A stretch of DNA of 64,000 nt from positions 496,001-560,000 of the forward strand of contig NZ_LQXM01000029.1 in NCBI RefSeq assembly GCF_001648555.1. The letters run 5' to 3'. Each line of letters starts with the position of its first letter. The first letter of the stretch is position 1. This stretch comes from Rossellomorea aquimaris TF-12. GTDB taxonomy: Bacteria; Bacillota; Bacilli; Bacillales; Bacillaceae_B. Shown in pieces: positions 25,816 to 36,308 of the stretch. The translations under genes and the position numbers were made by a program. The notes under the pieces were generated by a model. The model saw only the letters and a program-made list of their open reading frames with translations, had not been told where the DNA came from and searched no databases.

Positions 25816-26865
25816 TTACTTCACCCCCTTTTTACTAAATCGTTGAATAAGGTAACGAATCATGTATCCTGAAGCTACAAAGAAAATAATAAGGGCAATA
25901 ATAATGTCAACTAATTCATTTGGAATTCCTGCTTCAAGCGGCATGTTTAAAGCCCCTATTTTAAGTCCTCCAAATAATAATGCTGCAAATACAACACCGA
26001 TGGCCGCGTTTCCTCCCAGAAGGGCAACGGCGATCCCATCAAACCCAACACCTGTAAAACCACCCTTAATGGATGCATAACCAAATGTACCGAGTCCTTC
26101 CATAGCACCAGCTAAGCCTGCAAAAGCACCTGAAATAACCATAGAAAGAATAATGTTTCCATTTACATTCATACCTGCATACTGTGAGGCATGTTGATTG
26201 AATCCAACGGAACGAAGCTCATAGCCACGAGTCGTTTTCTCTAACAAGAACCACATAACAAACACACAGATTAAAGCGATGAATATTCCCCAGTGTAAAC
26301 GAGAATAGTCTGTTAAGGTTTCAAAAAATGGTGACTTTAATGAAGCTGTTTCTGCAATATAATCTGTACGATCTTTTCGATCTGTTAATACGTCTCGTAT
26401 AATAGCATTTGTTACATGAAGAGCAATATAGTTCATCATAATCGTTACAATAACTTCATGTACTCGATATTTGGCTTTTAATAAACCGGGGATAAAGCCC
26501 CATAATGCACCTGCTAATGCTGCCGCAATAATAGCAAGAGGTAGATGAATAATCTTTGGAAGCTCATCAAAGGCAACACCTACCCATACAGCTGCCAGCC
26601 AACCAACAATTAATTGACCTTCAACACCGATATTAAAAAGGCCAGTTCTAAAAGCAAAAGCAACTGCTAAACCAGCTAATATATATGGTGTAACTTGACG
26701 CACTGTTTCACCAACATAGTAAATTTCCCCAAAAACACCCTGCCATAAGGCTGTATATCCCTCTACTGGATTATATCCGTTTATTATCATGATAACCGTT
26801 CCAACAATGATTCCTAAAAGTACTGAAATTACAGGGATTAATATATTAATTAAGCGATTAGACAT
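25816..26865 (-). CDS. BMP-type nucleoside ABC transporter permease (NupP-like)
   Basis: Second permease of the importer, 349 residues, about ten hydrophobic segments, with the equivalent signature RTGLFNIGVEGQLIVGWLA. The start overlaps the end of the ATPase gene by eight bases, which points to translational coupling. Works with the NupQ-like permease as a heterodimeric channel. Confidence 0.9.
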   Translation of the reverse strand: MSNRLINILIPVISVLLGIIVGTVIMIINGYNPVEGYTALWQGVFGEIYYVGETVRQVTPYILAGLAVAFAFRTGLFNIGVEGQLIVGWLAAVWVGVAFDELPKIIHLPLAIIAAALAGALWGFIPGLLKAKYRVHEVIVTIMMNYIALHVTNAIIRDVLTDRKDRTDYIAETASLKSPFFETLTDYSRLHWGIFIALICVFVMWFLLEKTTRGYELRSVGFNQHASQYAGMNVNGNIILSMVISGAFAGLAGAMEGLGTFGYASIKGGFTGVGFDGIAVALLGGNAAIGVVFAALLFGGLKIGALNMPLEAGIPNELVDIIIALIIFFVASGYMIRYLIQRFSKKGVK

Positions 26866-28393
26866 GTGTTTCTCCCCCTTCTTCCTTCCTCTTAGAACCG
26901 GCCATCAATAGTCCAAGCTCTTGTTCCGTCGTTTCTTTAGGGTTTACGATGGCAACTATTTGCCCTTCATAAATTACAGCAATTCGATCACTCACATTCA
27001 TAATCTCTTCTAGTTCAAAAGATAGAAGCAATACAGCTTTCCCATTATCTCTTTGTTCAATCAAACGTTTGTGAATAAACTCGATCGCACCTACGTCTAA
27101 ACCACGTGTTGGTTGGGCTGCTATCAAGAGATCCGGATCACGATCAATCTCTCTTCCAATAATGGCTTTTTGCTGATTACCACCGGATAGAGCCCTGGCA
27201 AGAGTGTACTCAGATGGGGTTCTTACATCAAATTCTGAAATTAACTTTCGAGCTTGATTATAAATATTTTTATAGTTTAAGATACCTTTATTCGAAAATG
27301 GCTTTTGGTAATAGGTTTGTAGAACCATATTTTCACCAATCGGGAAGTCCAAAACAAGTCCATGTTTGTGTCGGTCCTGAGGAATATGACCTACTCCCGT
27401 TTCGTAAATTTTACGAGGTTTCATATTAAGAATTTCTTTCCCATTCAACTTAATTGAACCACTCTCGGCTTTATGGAGCCCCGTTACGGCTTCAATGAGC
27501 TCACTTTGACCATTTCCATCTACACCTGCTATCCCAAGTATTTCTCCAGCCTTCACTTCCAGGTTTAGTCCTTTAACAACAGGAACATTACGATGGTCTA
27601 TTACATTTAAGTCTGTTATTTCTAATACATTCTCAGCAGGGGAAGCTTCCTTCTTCTCGGTTTTAAATGTAACTTCACGTCCTACCATCAAGCTAGCCAG
27701 ATGGTTAGGGTTTGTATCAGAAACACTTACTGTCCCAATTCCTTTACCTTTTCTGATAACGGTAACATTATCACACACTTCCATAATCTCTTTAAGCTTA
27801 TGGGTAATAAGAATGATAGACTTTCCTTCTTTAATAAGTGTTTTCATAATTTGAATTAGTTCTTTAATTTCTTGTGGAGTAAGCACTGCCGTTGGTTCAT
27901 CGAAGATAAGAATATCAGCCCCTCGGTAAAGGGTTTTTAAAATTTCTACACGTTGCTGCATCCCAACTGAAATTTCTGAAATTTTAGCTTTGGGGTCCAC
28001 TTTTAATCCGTATTTCTCTGATATGTCCAGGATATCTTGTTCAGCCTTTTTTATATCCACTGAAGCACCTGACTTAGGTTCACGTCCAAGGATAATATTT
28101 TCTGTTACAGTGAAGGTATCGACAAGCATAAAATGTTGATGTACCATCCCAATCCCAAGGTCGTTTGCAATATTAGGGTTTGTGATGTCCACCTTCTTGC
28201 CTTTAACTCTAATTTCTCCTTGTTCAGGTTGATACAACCCAAATAGGACATTCATCAATGTGGATTTACCTGCTCCATTCTCACCAAGAAGTGCATGTAT
28301 TTCACCTTGTTTGAGTTGGAGGGTAATGTTGTCATTTGCAACGATGCCAGGAAATTCTTTACGAATATTCAGCATCTCAATTACATAATCCAT
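26858..28393 (-). CDS. Nucleoside ABC transporter ATP-binding protein (NupO-like)
   Basis: A 511-residue ATPase with two tandem ABC cassettes, as in sugar and nucleoside importers of the RbsA/NupO type. The first cassette has Walker A GENGAGKST and Walker B DILIFDEPTAVLTP; its signature loop reads EISVGMQQR. The second reads GVDGNGQSE in place of Walker A, with the signature ALSGGNQQK, so only the first site has a classical P-loop. ATG at 28393 is preferred (AAGGAG at eight bases); an upstream in-frame GTG overlaps the ribosome site. Energises the two permeases encoded downstream. Confidence 0.93.
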   Translation of the reverse strand: MDYVIEMLNIRKEFPGIVANDNITLQLKQGEIHALLGENGAGKSTLMNVLFGLYQPEQGEIRVKGKKVDITNPNIANDLGIGMVHQHFMLVDTFTVTENIILGREPKSGASVDIKKAEQDILDISEKYGLKVDPKAKISEISVGMQQRVEILKTLYRGADILIFDEPTAVLTPQEIKELIQIMKTLIKEGKSIILITHKLKEIMEVCDNVTVIRKGKGIGTVSVSDTNPNHLASLMVGREVTFKTEKKEASPAENVLEITDLNVIDHRNVPVVKGLNLEVKAGEILGIAGVDGNGQSELIEAVTGLHKAESGSIKLNGKEILNMKPRKIYETGVGHIPQDRHKHGLVLDFPIGENMVLQTYYQKPFSNKGILNYKNIYNQARKLISEFDVRTPSEYTLARALSGGNQQKAIIGREIDRDPDLLIAAQPTRGLDVGAIEFIHKRLIEQRDNGKAVLLLSFELEEIMNVSDRIAVIYEGQIVAIVNPKETTEQELGLLMAGSKRKEEGGETHV

Positions 28394-28433
28394 TGTTTTC
28401 ACTCCTTGCGTAGGCTAGGGATATTTATCCAGT

Positions 28434-28455
28434 AGTTAGAGGTCAGACCTTAACT
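28434..28455. promoter_or_regulatory. Inverted repeat upstream of the ATPase gene
   Basis: Ten-base arms AGTTAAGGTC and GACCTTAACT (one bulged G in the left arm) flank a single A. The core GGTCAGACC fits the GGTnnnACC pattern of GntR-family operators and shares TCAGACCT with the palindrome at 30491-30508. It may be a second operator or part of an RNA hairpin. Confidence 0.35.
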
Positions 28456-28465
28456 GACTAGAAAA

Positions 28466-28481
28466 AAAGGGTTTCCCCTTT
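28466..28481 (-). terminator. Small intra-operon terminator-like hairpin
   Basis: AAAGGG and CCCTTT pair around four bases. On the minus strand the stem and tail give seven T in a row. It is the second hairpin between the BMP gene and the ATPase gene. Confidence 0.45.
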
Positions 28482-28532
28482 AAAACTCTAAATGAAAGAT
28501 AGAAGAGGATTCTATACTTCAATTAAAGTTTT

Positions 28533-28577
28533 AAGAAAAAGGGATAAGAGACCAGCAAACCTAGGCCCGCTTATCCC
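28533..28577 (-). terminator. Terminator or attenuator after the BMP lipoprotein gene
   Basis: GGGATAAG and CTTATCCC pair with a 21-base loop, followed on the minus strand by TTTTTCTTAA. It lies between the lipoprotein and its ATPase, where partial termination would give more binding protein than transporter. Confidence 0.7.
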
Positions 28578-28590
28578 CTTTACTCAAATA

Positions 28591-29688
28591 TTAGTTAGCT
28601 GAAAATGATTTAGCAGCATCAAGAGAATCGGGTACAGTAATATCCCCATTCTTAATCTTTTCTTTCCACTCATCTACTTTACTCATAACTTCGTCTTTAT
28701 TAGAAAGCTCTTCGTTAAGAGGTGCAAGTCCTACACCATCTTCAGTAAGACCGTAAGAAATTACTTCTCCACCAGGGAACTTATCTTCTAAAGCTTTGTT
28801 AGAAAGGTCAACTACAGCATTATCAACTCGTTTTAAAGCTGACGTTAAGATAATATTGTGATCGCCTACTTCACCTTCAGCAGATTGGTCAGAGTCAACC
28901 CCAATTGCCCAAATCTCGCGAGAAGGATCTTTGTCTTTTAAGTTCTTTGCTTCTGTAAATAAACCGTTACCTGTTCCACCAGAAGCGTGGAAGATAACGT
29001 CAACTCCTGAAGAGTACATTTTTGAAGCAATCGTTTGACCACTAGCAGCATCATCAAATGCACCAGCATAGTCAGATGAAATTTCTGCATCAGGGTTAAC
29101 GGCTTTAACACCAGCGATGAATCCTGATTCAAAACGCTCAATTACTGGAATTTCCATTCCACCAAGGAAACCAATTTTATTTGTTTTTGTAGTCAAACCT
29201 GCAACAACACCTGCTAGGAATGAACCTTCTTGCTCTTTGAATGTAATGCTTGCAACGTTTGGTTGCTCTACAACTGCATCAACAATTGCAAATTTAGTGT
29301 CTTTTTGTTGTTGTGCAATGTCATTGATTGCACCTTGCATTAGGAATCCGATACCATATACTAAGTCAAAGTCTTGACGTGCTAATTTGTTTAAGTTAGT
29401 AGCATAGTCAGCGTCACCTTTTGATTGTAAGTAGTCGAAACCTTCTTTACCTTTTTCTAAGTCATGCTCTTTACCGAAAGCCTGTAAACCTTCCCAAGCA
29501 GATTGGTTGAAAGATTTATCATCTACTCCACCAACATCAGTTACCATTGCTACTGTAAATTGATCTTCTTTACTATTTCCTTCACCACTAGATGTACCTT
29601 CTTTACTATCGTCTGTTCCACAAGCTCCTAAAATTGTACCAGCAGCTAGAACAAATGACAGCGCTAAACCAAATTTACGCTTTTTCAC
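28591..29688 (-). CDS. BMP family nucleoside-binding lipoprotein (NupN-like)
   Basis: Extracellular substrate-binding lipoprotein of the importer, 365 residues. The N terminus KKRKFGLAL plus hydrophobic core ends in the lipobox LGAC, so Cys23 becomes the lipidated first residue. The BMP fold is seen in [20 protein letters not shown] and [10 protein letters not shown]. The start is GTG after AGGGGGTACTCTAG. It is followed by hairpins that probably reduce transcription into the ATPase gene. The substrate is probably a purine nucleoside. Confidence 0.93.
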   Translation of the reverse strand: MKKRKFGLALSFVLAAGTILGACGTDDSKEGTSSGEGNSKEDQFTVAMVTDVGGVDDKSFNQSAWEGLQAFGKEHDLEKGKEGFDYLQSKGDADYATNLNKLARQDFDLVYGIGFLMQGAINDIAQQQKDTKFAIVDAVVEQPNVASITFKEQEGSFLAGVVAGLTTKTNKIGFLGGMEIPVIERFESGFIAGVKAVNPDAEISSDYAGAFDDAASGQTIASKMYSSGVDVIFHASGGTGNGLFTEAKNLKDKDPSREIWAIGVDSDQSAEGEVGDHNIILTSALKRVDNAVVDLSNKALEDKFPGGEVISYGLTEDGVGLAPLNEELSNKDEVMSKVDEWKEKIKNGDITVPDSLDAAKSFSAN

Positions 29689-29738
29689 CTAGAGTACCCC
29701 CTAAAATTAGTAATAAATTAGTAGAAAGATTGTTTGTG

Positions 29739-30464
29739 TTAGACACGCTTTCTTAAAACGTGGAAGCTAAATTTGTCTGATCGAAAATAGTTTACTGAAT
29801 ACAGAATTGGCTCATCATTCTCGTCAAAATGCATTTGTTTTAATACGAGTAAAGCCGTTTCTGGTTCACAATTTAGAATAGGAGAAATTTTATCGTGATA
29901 GCCCATTGGTTCTATTTGTGCGACTGCATAAGTAATTCTTTTATTCTCTCGTTTTTCTAAAACGGTGAAAATTGAATTATCTTCATGAGTGAAATTCCTG
30001 GGCATAATCTTTTTTGGAATTTTGTCCACACAATAAACAACCGGCTCCCCATTGGCCGTACGAACACGTTCAATGAGAATCACGTCCTCTTCCTCTTCGC
30101 AAACAAACCTTTTCATATCCTCTTCAGTAGCTTCTTGAGTAGTTGAGCTTAAGAAAATGGTCCCTGGCTCCATCCCCGCTTGCTTAATCATGTTGGTCAC
30201 ACTGTTTAACTGCTCAATACCAGAAGTAAAGAGCGGTTTCGCGTTTACAAATGTGCCTACACCATGACGACGTACGATGACACTTTCTTCCTCAAGAATT
30301 CTGAGAGCTTCCCTAAGAGTAGCTCGACTGACACCTAATTGTTTGGAAAGATCAAATTCAGAAGGGAGTTTTTCTTTCTCTTTGTATATTCCCGATTCGA
30401 TGTCTTTCTTCAAACGATCAATTACTTGTAAGTATAAATGTCGATTGTCTGTTTTAATTGTCAC
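29739..30464 (-). CDS. ymfC: GntR family (HutC-type) transcriptional regulator YmfC
   Basis: A 241-residue repressor-type regulator: N-terminal winged helix of the GntR family ([26 protein letters not shown] is split over about 35-60) and a C-terminal UTRA ligand-binding domain. The GTG at 30464 (reading [14 protein letters not shown]) is preferred because a purine-rich GGTGG lies five bases before it; the upstream TTG at 30479 has no ribosome site. It lies 50 bases upstream of the BMP lipoprotein gene with no terminator between, so it probably regulates its own operon. An 18-base perfect palindrome sits just upstream. Confidence 0.9.
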   Translation of the reverse strand: MTIKTDNRHLYLQVIDRLKKDIESGIYKEKEKLPSEFDLSKQLGVSRATLREALRILEEESVIVRRHGVGTFVNAKPLFTSGIEQLNSVTNMIKQAGMEPGTIFLSSTTQEATEEDMKRFVCEEEEDVILIERVRTANGEPVVYCVDKIPKKIMPRNFTHEDNSIFTVLEKRENKRITYAVAQIEPMGYHDKISPILNCEPETALLVLKQMHFDENDEPILYSVNYFRSDKFSFHVLRKRV

Positions 30465-30490
30465 TGGAACCACCACCAAATTTTCTCAAG

Positions 30491-30508
30491 ACATCAGACC
30501 TCTGATGT
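30491..30508. promoter_or_regulatory. Perfect 18-bp palindrome, candidate GntR operator
   Basis: ACATCAGACCTCTGATGT is fully self-complementary and lies 26 bases upstream of the ymfC start. Such a site next to a GntR-family gene is usually the autoregulatory operator. Confidence 0.5.
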
Positions 30509-30837
30509 ATATCTTTCCTACTAATCGAAAATACTATAACACTTTTACTTTGATAAATAAATAGCATTGTGTGATTTTGTCGAAAAAAAAGATAATAATT
30601 AAAATTCTGACAGTAATAATGTTAAATATTAGTAGATTTTACGTCATGAATAGGTTTTCATGGGTAATTTTTACAATAATTTTACAAATATATTCTGACT
30701 GATTTTCTTTTATTACAATCTCAACACAATCACGTAACTTTTGTAAACGCTTTTAATAGTATAACACATTCGTGGATAAACCAGAATACTATAAAAGAAA
30801 ACGTATACAAAACTAAATTTCAATTTCATTTAACTTA
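30509..30837. other. AT-rich gap between ymfC and spoIIIE
   Basis: No gene is seen. The stretch presumably carries the ymfC promoter (a TATAGT lies near 30527), but no good -35 is visible. It also holds a cre-like site at 30741-30755. In B. subtilis no gene separates spoIIIE and ymfC either. Confidence 0.5.
30741..30755. promoter_or_regulatory. cre-like site
   Basis: TTGTAAACGCTTTTA matches the catabolite-response consensus wTGnAAnCGnwnnCw except for one position. It lies about 280 bases upstream of ymfC and could bring the nucleoside importer under CcpA control. Chance occurrence is possible. Confidence 0.25.
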
Positions 30838-30839
30838 AA

Positions 30840-30885
30840 AAAAGTGTGTTACCTTATTCTTAGTTGAATAGAGTAACACACTTTT
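30840..30885 (-). terminator. Terminator after spoIIIE
   Basis: AAAGTGTGTTAC and GTAACACACTTT pair perfectly around 19 bases, adjoining the spoIIIE stop. On the minus strand TTTTTTAAG follows. Confidence 0.85.
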
Positions 30886-30886
30886 T

Positions 30887-33253
30887 TTATGAGCTATGTT
30901 CTTCTGAAGGCTTCCCAATTAAAACCGTTCTTGGCTTGCTGCCTTCATAAGGACCAACAACCCCTCTTACTTCCATTTCATCAATTAGTCTTGCAGCTCT
31001 TGTATATCCGATTCTAAATCTTCTTTGTAGCATAGAAACTGATGCTGTTTGCATTTCTGCTATCAATTGAACGGCATCGTGATATAATTCATCCTCTGCT
31101 TTACCGGTTTTTTCATCTTCTTGTACTTCATCAGGTATCATTTCTTCTTGATATTGTGCTTTTTGTTGAGAGATGACAAAGTCGACAATTTCTTCTACTT
31201 CTTCATCAGATAAGAATGCCCCTTGAACCCTTGTTGGCTTTGTTGCGCCTACAGGCATAAACAACATATCTCCTCTACCTAACAATTTTTCTGCCCCTCC
31301 AGAGTCCAGGATTGTCCTAGAATCGGTTTGAGAAGACACAGCAAAGGCTATTCGAGAAGGAATATTTGCTTTAATGACTCCGGTAATAACATCAACAGAT
31401 GGTCTTTGGGTTGCAATAATCAGGTGAATACCAGCAGCACGTGCCATTTGTGCAAGTCTTGTTATGGCATCCTCAACATCATTAGATGCTACCATCATTA
31501 AATCAGCTAATTCATCTACAATCACCACAATATACGGCAGTAATGGATTTTTTTCTTCGTTCTCATTGTTTTGTTTCTTAACATATTCGTTATATCCTTC
31601 AATATTCCTTGTTCCCGTATGTGAGAATAATTCGTATCTTCGTTCCATTTCACTAACTACCTTTTTTAAGGCTTGAGATGCTTTTTTAGCATCCGTAACA
31701 ACTGGTGCTAATAAATGGGGTACCCCATTATATACATTCAATTCTACCATTTTGGGGTCAATCATCATCAACTTAACCTCATGAGGCTTCGCTCTCATGA
31801 GAATACTTGTAATAATGCCATTGATGCATACGCTTTTTCCGCTACCAGTAGCACCTGCTACAAGTAGGTGCGGCATTTTATTCAGTTCTGCTAGAACAGC
31901 TTCGCCTGTGATATCTCGCCCAAGTCCAATTTGGAGTTTAGAATCCGGCTTATTTTGTTCCTTTGCTTCTAATACTTCCCGTAAAGAAACCATCGCTACT
32001 TCTGAATTAGGTACTTCAATTCCTATGGCAGACTTCCCTGGAATAGGAGCTTCTATTCTAATTCCTTTTGCAGCTAAAGCCAATGCCAAATCATCACTAA
32101 GGTTTACAATTCGACTGACCTTTACACCGACATCAGGGTGAACCTCATATTTAGTTACTGCCGGACCTAAGTGGACCTGAGTGACTTTTGCTTTCACTCC
32201 GAAGCTTTGAAAGGTTCTTTCCAGTTTAGCTGCGTTGGCATGAATAAGTTGATATTCATTACTTTGGTCCGTTTGTTTCGGGCTCTTTAACAAAGTTAAA
32301 GATGGTAACTTGTAATCTTTATTCTCTACTTCAGTAAATGTAATAGGAGGAGAGGATTCTGGTTCTTCTTCTGATTCTGATTTTCTCTGAGAATCAGAAG
32401 TCTCTTTTTCGTCATCCTGTTGTTGTAAGCTTTTCTCTTCTTTCCGCTCTCCATGCGCTGTTCCGTAAGCACGTTCTGCAAAATTTGAAATAATTGGTTC
32501 ACTTTTCTCTTCTTCTATTGGAATATTTGCTTCAATTGTTTGGTTTTCTTCTTTGACGGGAATATTCTTTTTCTTCTTTGGTTTCTTTTCTTTTTTCTTC
32601 GTCTGTTCTTCTTTCCATTCTTTCATATCTTCTTTAAATGCAGACCATTGATCACTTAAGAACTGGCCAAATCGCTTCCCAACTTTGCCGAGTACTTCAC
32701 CTAAAGACTTTCCTGTAACAAGAATGATACCGATTAATATGAATGTCGCACTAACAATTCGTGCACCCTGGGAATCAAATAGGAAATAAGAAACGGCAAA
32801 TAAGAGACTCCCGATCATTCCTCCTCCTAAATCCGATGTACTTGTTTCCCCCTGTACGTCCATCCAGAATAAATCCCATGTGTTCATGATGACACTAGGA
32901 TTATTAAAGGAACCATTATTAGACAGCAGGTCAAATAATTTCACATGACTTAACAGCAAGAAGCTTGCAATGATTATATAAACACCTATTAATCGACGAC
33001 TGAATAATAAAGGCACCTCACGTTTGATCATAAGGTAGCCTGCAACATATAACATCCATAACAAGGCAACCATATACCATTCCCCGAGAAAAAATCGGTG
33101 GAAATAAACTAATGCACTACCTACTGCGCCTAATTCTATAATAGAAATAATACTGAGGGCTACAAGAATCATACCTGTAATTTCATATCTAATCGTTTGT
33201 TTCAATGTTGAGCTAGTTGAGGATCTCTTTTTTCTTCTTTTTCGTTTGGTCAA
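30887..33253 (-). CDS. spoIIIE: DNA translocase SpoIIIE/FtsK
   Basis: Hexameric DNA pump, 788 residues, that moves the chromosome into the forespore through the sporulation septum. Four to five membrane segments lie in 25-180, then a Lys/Glu-rich linker (205-305), a RecA-like motor with Walker A GATGSGKS (467-474) and DELADLMM, and a C-terminal gamma winged helix ([20 protein letters not shown]) that reads polar DNA signals. The TTG start follows AGGTGAAACATT. Neighbours are tepA-ylzJ upstream and ymfC downstream, as in B. subtilis. Confidence 0.96.
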   Translation of the reverse strand: MTKRKRRKKRSSTSSTLKQTIRYEITGMILVALSIISIIELGAVGSALVYFHRFFLGEWYMVALLWMLYVAGYLMIKREVPLLFSRRLIGVYIIIASFLLLSHVKLFDLLSNNGSFNNPSVIMNTWDLFWMDVQGETSTSDLGGGMIGSLLFAVSYFLFDSQGARIVSATFILIGIILVTGKSLGEVLGKVGKRFGQFLSDQWSAFKEDMKEWKEEQTKKKEKKPKKKKNIPVKEENQTIEANIPIEEEKSEPIISNFAERAYGTAHGERKEEKSLQQQDDEKETSDSQRKSESEEEPESSPPITFTEVENKDYKLPSLTLLKSPKQTDQSNEYQLIHANAAKLERTFQSFGVKAKVTQVHLGPAVTKYEVHPDVGVKVSRIVNLSDDLALALAAKGIRIEAPIPGKSAIGIEVPNSEVAMVSLREVLEAKEQNKPDSKLQIGLGRDITGEAVLAELNKMPHLLVAGATGSGKSVCINGIITSILMRAKPHEVKLMMIDPKMVELNVYNGVPHLLAPVVTDAKKASQALKKVVSEMERRYELFSHTGTRNIEGYNEYVKKQNNENEEKNPLLPYIVVIVDELADLMMVASNDVEDAITRLAQMARAAGIHLIIATQRPSVDVITGVIKANIPSRIAFAVSSQTDSRTILDSGGAEKLLGRGDMLFMPVGATKPTRVQGAFLSDEEVEEIVDFVISQQKAQYQEEMIPDEVQEDEKTGKAEDELYHDAVQLIAEMQTASVSMLQRRFRIGYTRAARLIDEMEVRGVVGPYEGSKPRTVLIGKPSEEHSS

Positions 33254-33309
33254 AATGTTTCACCTAAATTCCTTATAAGTCTACCCTATTATGTATGTAA
33301 AGATGAAGA

Positions 33310-33358
33310 AAGGGCTGATCCTTTGGGGCAAATCGTATGCCTAAGGTGTCAGACCCTT
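33310..33358 (-). terminator. Hairpin between ylzJ and spoIIIE
   Basis: AAGGGCTGA and TCAGACCCTT pair with one bulge, with an inner GGC/GCC stem. On the minus strand TTTCTTCATCTTT follows. It is a plausible terminator for tepA-ylzJ. Confidence 0.55.
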
Positions 33359-33459
33359 CCCTTTAACTTGATTGTTGTTTTATATATATGGTTAATGGAT
33401 GTTTAATTACCAATTTTATTATATCATAACCACTATTTCGGGAAAATCCTCATTCTATC

Positions 33460-33666
33460 TTAATTCGTAATAAATTCTCCTGGGCAAACTGAATCATTTA
33501 AGAAATGAGCGGGATCACTACTCATCACTCTTATTACTCGATACTTATTTTCCTCTTGTTGAACAAGTAGAGGTATACCGTTGTGTTCCATTACCATTTG
33601 AGCATTATAAGCTTTTGCATCTGATTGAAAAATAAGGTCATAAGGAACTGTTGTATATAGAATCAT
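33460..33666 (-). CDS. ylzJ: YlzJ-like family protein
   Basis: A 68-residue protein of the YlzJ-like family, unknown function, always found after tepA in Bacilli. No membrane segment or Cys cluster is visible. The ATG overlaps the tepA stop by four bases (ATGA), so it is translated by coupling with tepA. A hairpin further downstream separates it from spoIIIE. Confidence 0.85.
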   Translation of the reverse strand: MILYTTVPYDLIFQSDAKAYNAQMVMEHNGIPLLVQQEENKYRVIRVMSSDPAHFLNDSVCPGEFITN

Positions 33667-34418
33667 TGAACCAACCCTTCTTTCTCCCCAGATTGTCTTC
33701 TCATTTCTATTAATTCATTAATTTTTTTAATAGCTGTGCCAATCCCACCAATCCCATCTATAAGTCCGTATTCCACAGCATCATCACCTACTACATTTGT
33801 ACCAATATCACGTGTTAAATTTCCCTTTGCAAACATTAAATCTTTGAAGTCCTCTTCTGTTATATTACTATGTTTCGTTACAAAGCTCACTACACGATCC
33901 TGCATTTTATCCATGTATTCGAACGTCTGTGGCACTCCAATGACTAATCCAGTTAATCGAACAGGGTGAATGGTCATTGTAGCTGTGCTGGCAATGTAAG
34001 AAAAATCACATGATACTGCTATTGGAACCCCTATGCTGTGACCTCCCCCTAATACAATTGAGACAGTTGGCTTTGAAAGAGATGCAATCATTTCAGATAT
34101 AGCCAGACCTGCTTCTACATCTCCACCAACTGTGTTTAAGATGACTACTAATCCTTCGATTTTAGGATTCTGTTCTATGGCTACAAGCTGTGGAATAACA
34201 TGCTCATATTTTGTTGTTTTGTTTTGTGGAGGAAGTTGCATATGGCCTTCAATTTGACCTACGATTGTTAAACAATGAATATTAGAGTCCTGGGAAAGCT
34301 GAGGAACGTTGGTTTGTCCTAATTGCTGTATTTTTTCCATTAAGCCAGAAGGTTTATCTTTTCCATCCTCCTGACCTTTGTTTGGTTGTTCTGTATTCGG
34401 TTGATTTTGATCATTCAT
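33663..34418 (-). CDS. tepA: Translocation-enhancing protein TepA (ClpP-like)
   Basis: A 251-residue ClpP/crotonase-fold serine peptidase-like protein. In B. subtilis TepA was reported to help protein export and degrade signal peptides and SASPs. The putative nucleophile is the Ser of GGGHSIGVP, with an oxyanion-type [13 protein letters not shown] before it and TIHPVRLTG after it. The second ATG (34418) is chosen: AAGGAG lies nine bases before it, while the first ATG (34427) directly abuts that site. Gln/Asn-rich N terminus of about 55 residues is not conserved. Confidence 0.9.
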   Translation of the reverse strand: MNDQNQPNTEQPNKGQEDGKDKPSGLMEKIQQLGQTNVPQLSQDSNIHCLTIVGQIEGHMQLPPQNKTTKYEHVIPQLVAIEQNPKIEGLVVILNTVGGDVEAGLAISEMIASLSKPTVSIVLGGGHSIGVPIAVSCDFSYIASTATMTIHPVRLTGLVIGVPQTFEYMDKMQDRVVSFVTKHSNITEEDFKDLMFAKGNLTRDIGTNVVGDDAVEYGLIDGIGGIGTAIKKINELIEMRRQSGEKEGLVQ

Positions 34419-34592
34419 ATCAGACATCTCCTTTTCATATCCATTCTCTTGTTATTATTTTAAAAAAGGAGTGTTTTCATACTGTAAATTGTTTAGATAA
34501 CGTCGGTTTACGAGAGGGATGGTAAGTTTTTGGTGTGTACTAGAGAATTCTATTTGAATATTTCCAGTGTGTTTTCTAATAGATTTTATAAA

Positions 34593-34634
34593 AAAGCAGC
34601 GAATTGTTTTAATGCGTAAACAATTCGCTGCTTT
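34593..34634 (-). terminator. Terminator after rnjB
   Basis: A 17-base perfect stem (AAAGCAGCGAATTGTTT with its complement) around eight bases lies just after the rnjB stop. On the minus strand TTTATAAAATC follows, so the T tract is short. The rest of the 222-base gap before tepA shows no gene. Confidence 0.85.
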
Positions 34635-34640
34635 CTATCG

Positions 34641-36308
34641 TTATACCTCCATAATTATAGGGAGGATCATAGGTCTTCTTCTCGTCTTATTAAACAAATA
34701 ATAATTTAATTGGTCTCGAACATCTTGTTTAATGGCATTCCATTCAAAAGAACCTTTTTGAAGATAGGTATGAACAATGTCCGTCACAATCCCTGAGGCA
34801 CCCTCCATTAACTCTTCTGATTCTCTTACATACACAAATCCTCGAGAGATAATCTCAGGTCCTGACACGATGGTTTTGTTTTTTCTGTTAATCGTCACGA
34901 CTACTGTAAAAACTCCATCCTCGGATAAAAGCTTACGATCACGAAGAACAATATTTCCCACATCTCCAACACCAATTCCATCGATTAAAACATTTCCGGC
35001 TTGAACTCGACCGCTCATTCTCATTTTACCATCTTTATATTGAAGAACATCACCTTTGTCTAAGATGAAAATTTGTTTATAAGGTAATCCAATATCATGA
35101 GCCAATTGACTATGAGCAACAAGCATTTTATATTCTCCCTGAATGGGTACAAAATACTTGGGTTTCATAATATTTAACATAAATTTCAAGTCTTCCTGAC
35201 TACCATGACCTGATACATGAACCATTTTGTTTGCTGTTAAGACATTTGCACCAGCTCTATAAAGCATATCAATAGTTTTTCCAACGGTTACTTCCATCCC
35301 AGGTGAAGGTGTTGCAGTGATTAAAACCGTATCCCCTTCTTCGATATTCACTTGGCGATGTGTACGCTTGGACATTCTTTGAAGAGCCTCAAAGGGTTCA
35401 CCTTGTGTCCCCGTAGCAATAATGACTACTTCATCTTTGGGATAATCTCCAATTTCATCTATGGAGATGATCATTCCTTCTCGTACGTGAATATATCCTA
35501 ATTTTAAAGCTACATCATATACCCTCTTCAAACTCTTTCCAACAACAACAACTTTTCGATTGTTTTGTTCTGCAGCATCAAAAACTTGTTGAAGTCGAAT
35601 AAGATTAGATGCAAATGATGCAACAATCACTCTACCCGTTGCCATCCTGAAAGCGTCAGTAACATGCTGAGCTATCACTGCTTCAGAAGTCGTATAACCC
35701 GGTCTCTCTGCTTCTATACTATCTGATAAAAGGCAAAGTACACCCTTGTCTCCTATTTGTGCCATCTTTCCAAGGTCAGGTCGATAAAGATGTTTCGCAG
35801 ATTGATCAAATTTAAATTCTCCCGTATGTACAATGACACCTTCAGACGTATGAAGACATACACCGACGGAGTCAGGGATACTATGTGTTGTTCTGAAAAA
35901 AGTTACATCAATACTTTTAAAGTGAAGAAGACTATCTGAATGGATATTGTAAAATTTCACTTCTTCATGAACCTGTTCATCTTTTAAACGTGCTTTAACG
36001 AGGGCGTTCGTTAGTCTGGTACCGTATACAGGGGCTTTGACACTGTTTAATACATACGTAATTGCTCCTATACTGTCCTCATGCCCATGTGTTAGGAATA
36101 TCCCTTTTACCCGATCTTTATTTTCGATTAAATATTGTATGTCTGGAATGACAATGTCAATTCCCAGCATTTCATTTTCCGGAAACATTAATCCCGCATC
36201 GATGACAAAGATTTCTTCGTCCACTTCAATGACATACATATTTTTCCCGATTTCTCCGACTCCCCCAAGTGGAATGATTTTTATACTTTCATTTTTTGTT
36301 TTACTCAC
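34641..36308 (-). CDS. rnjB: Ribonuclease J2
   Basis: Metallo-beta-lactamase/beta-CASP RNase of 555 residues, the partner of RNase J1 in RNA processing and decay. The metal-binding motif HxHxDH of active members reads THGHEDSIG (H74, H76, D78, then Ser79 in place of His), the hallmark of J2-type proteins, whose exonuclease activity is weak. beta-CASP motifs follow (GHGSQEDLKFML). The start is GTG after AGGAGGACATAATA. It lies downstream of dapA as in B. subtilis (ymfA). Confidence 0.95.
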   Translation of the reverse strand: MSKTKNESIKIIPLGGVGEIGKNMYVIEVDEEIFVIDAGLMFPENEMLGIDIVIPDIQYLIENKDRVKGIFLTHGHEDSIGAITYVLNSVKAPVYGTRLTNALVKARLKDEQVHEEVKFYNIHSDSLLHFKSIDVTFFRTTHSIPDSVGVCLHTSEGVIVHTGEFKFDQSAKHLYRPDLGKMAQIGDKGVLCLLSDSIEAERPGYTTSEAVIAQHVTDAFRMATGRVIVASFASNLIRLQQVFDAAEQNNRKVVVVGKSLKRVYDVALKLGYIHVREGMIISIDEIGDYPKDEVVIIATGTQGEPFEALQRMSKRTHRQVNIEEGDTVLITATPSPGMEVTVGKTIDMLYRAGANVLTANKMVHVSGHGSQEDLKFMLNIMKPKYFVPIQGEYKMLVAHSQLAHDIGLPYKQIFILDKGDVLQYKDGKMRMSGRVQAGNVLIDGIGVGDVGNIVLRDRKLLSEDGVFTVVVTINRKNKTIVSGPEIISRGFVYVRESEELMEGASGIVTDIVHTYLQKGSFEWNAIKQDVRDQLNYYLFNKTRRRPMILPIIMEV

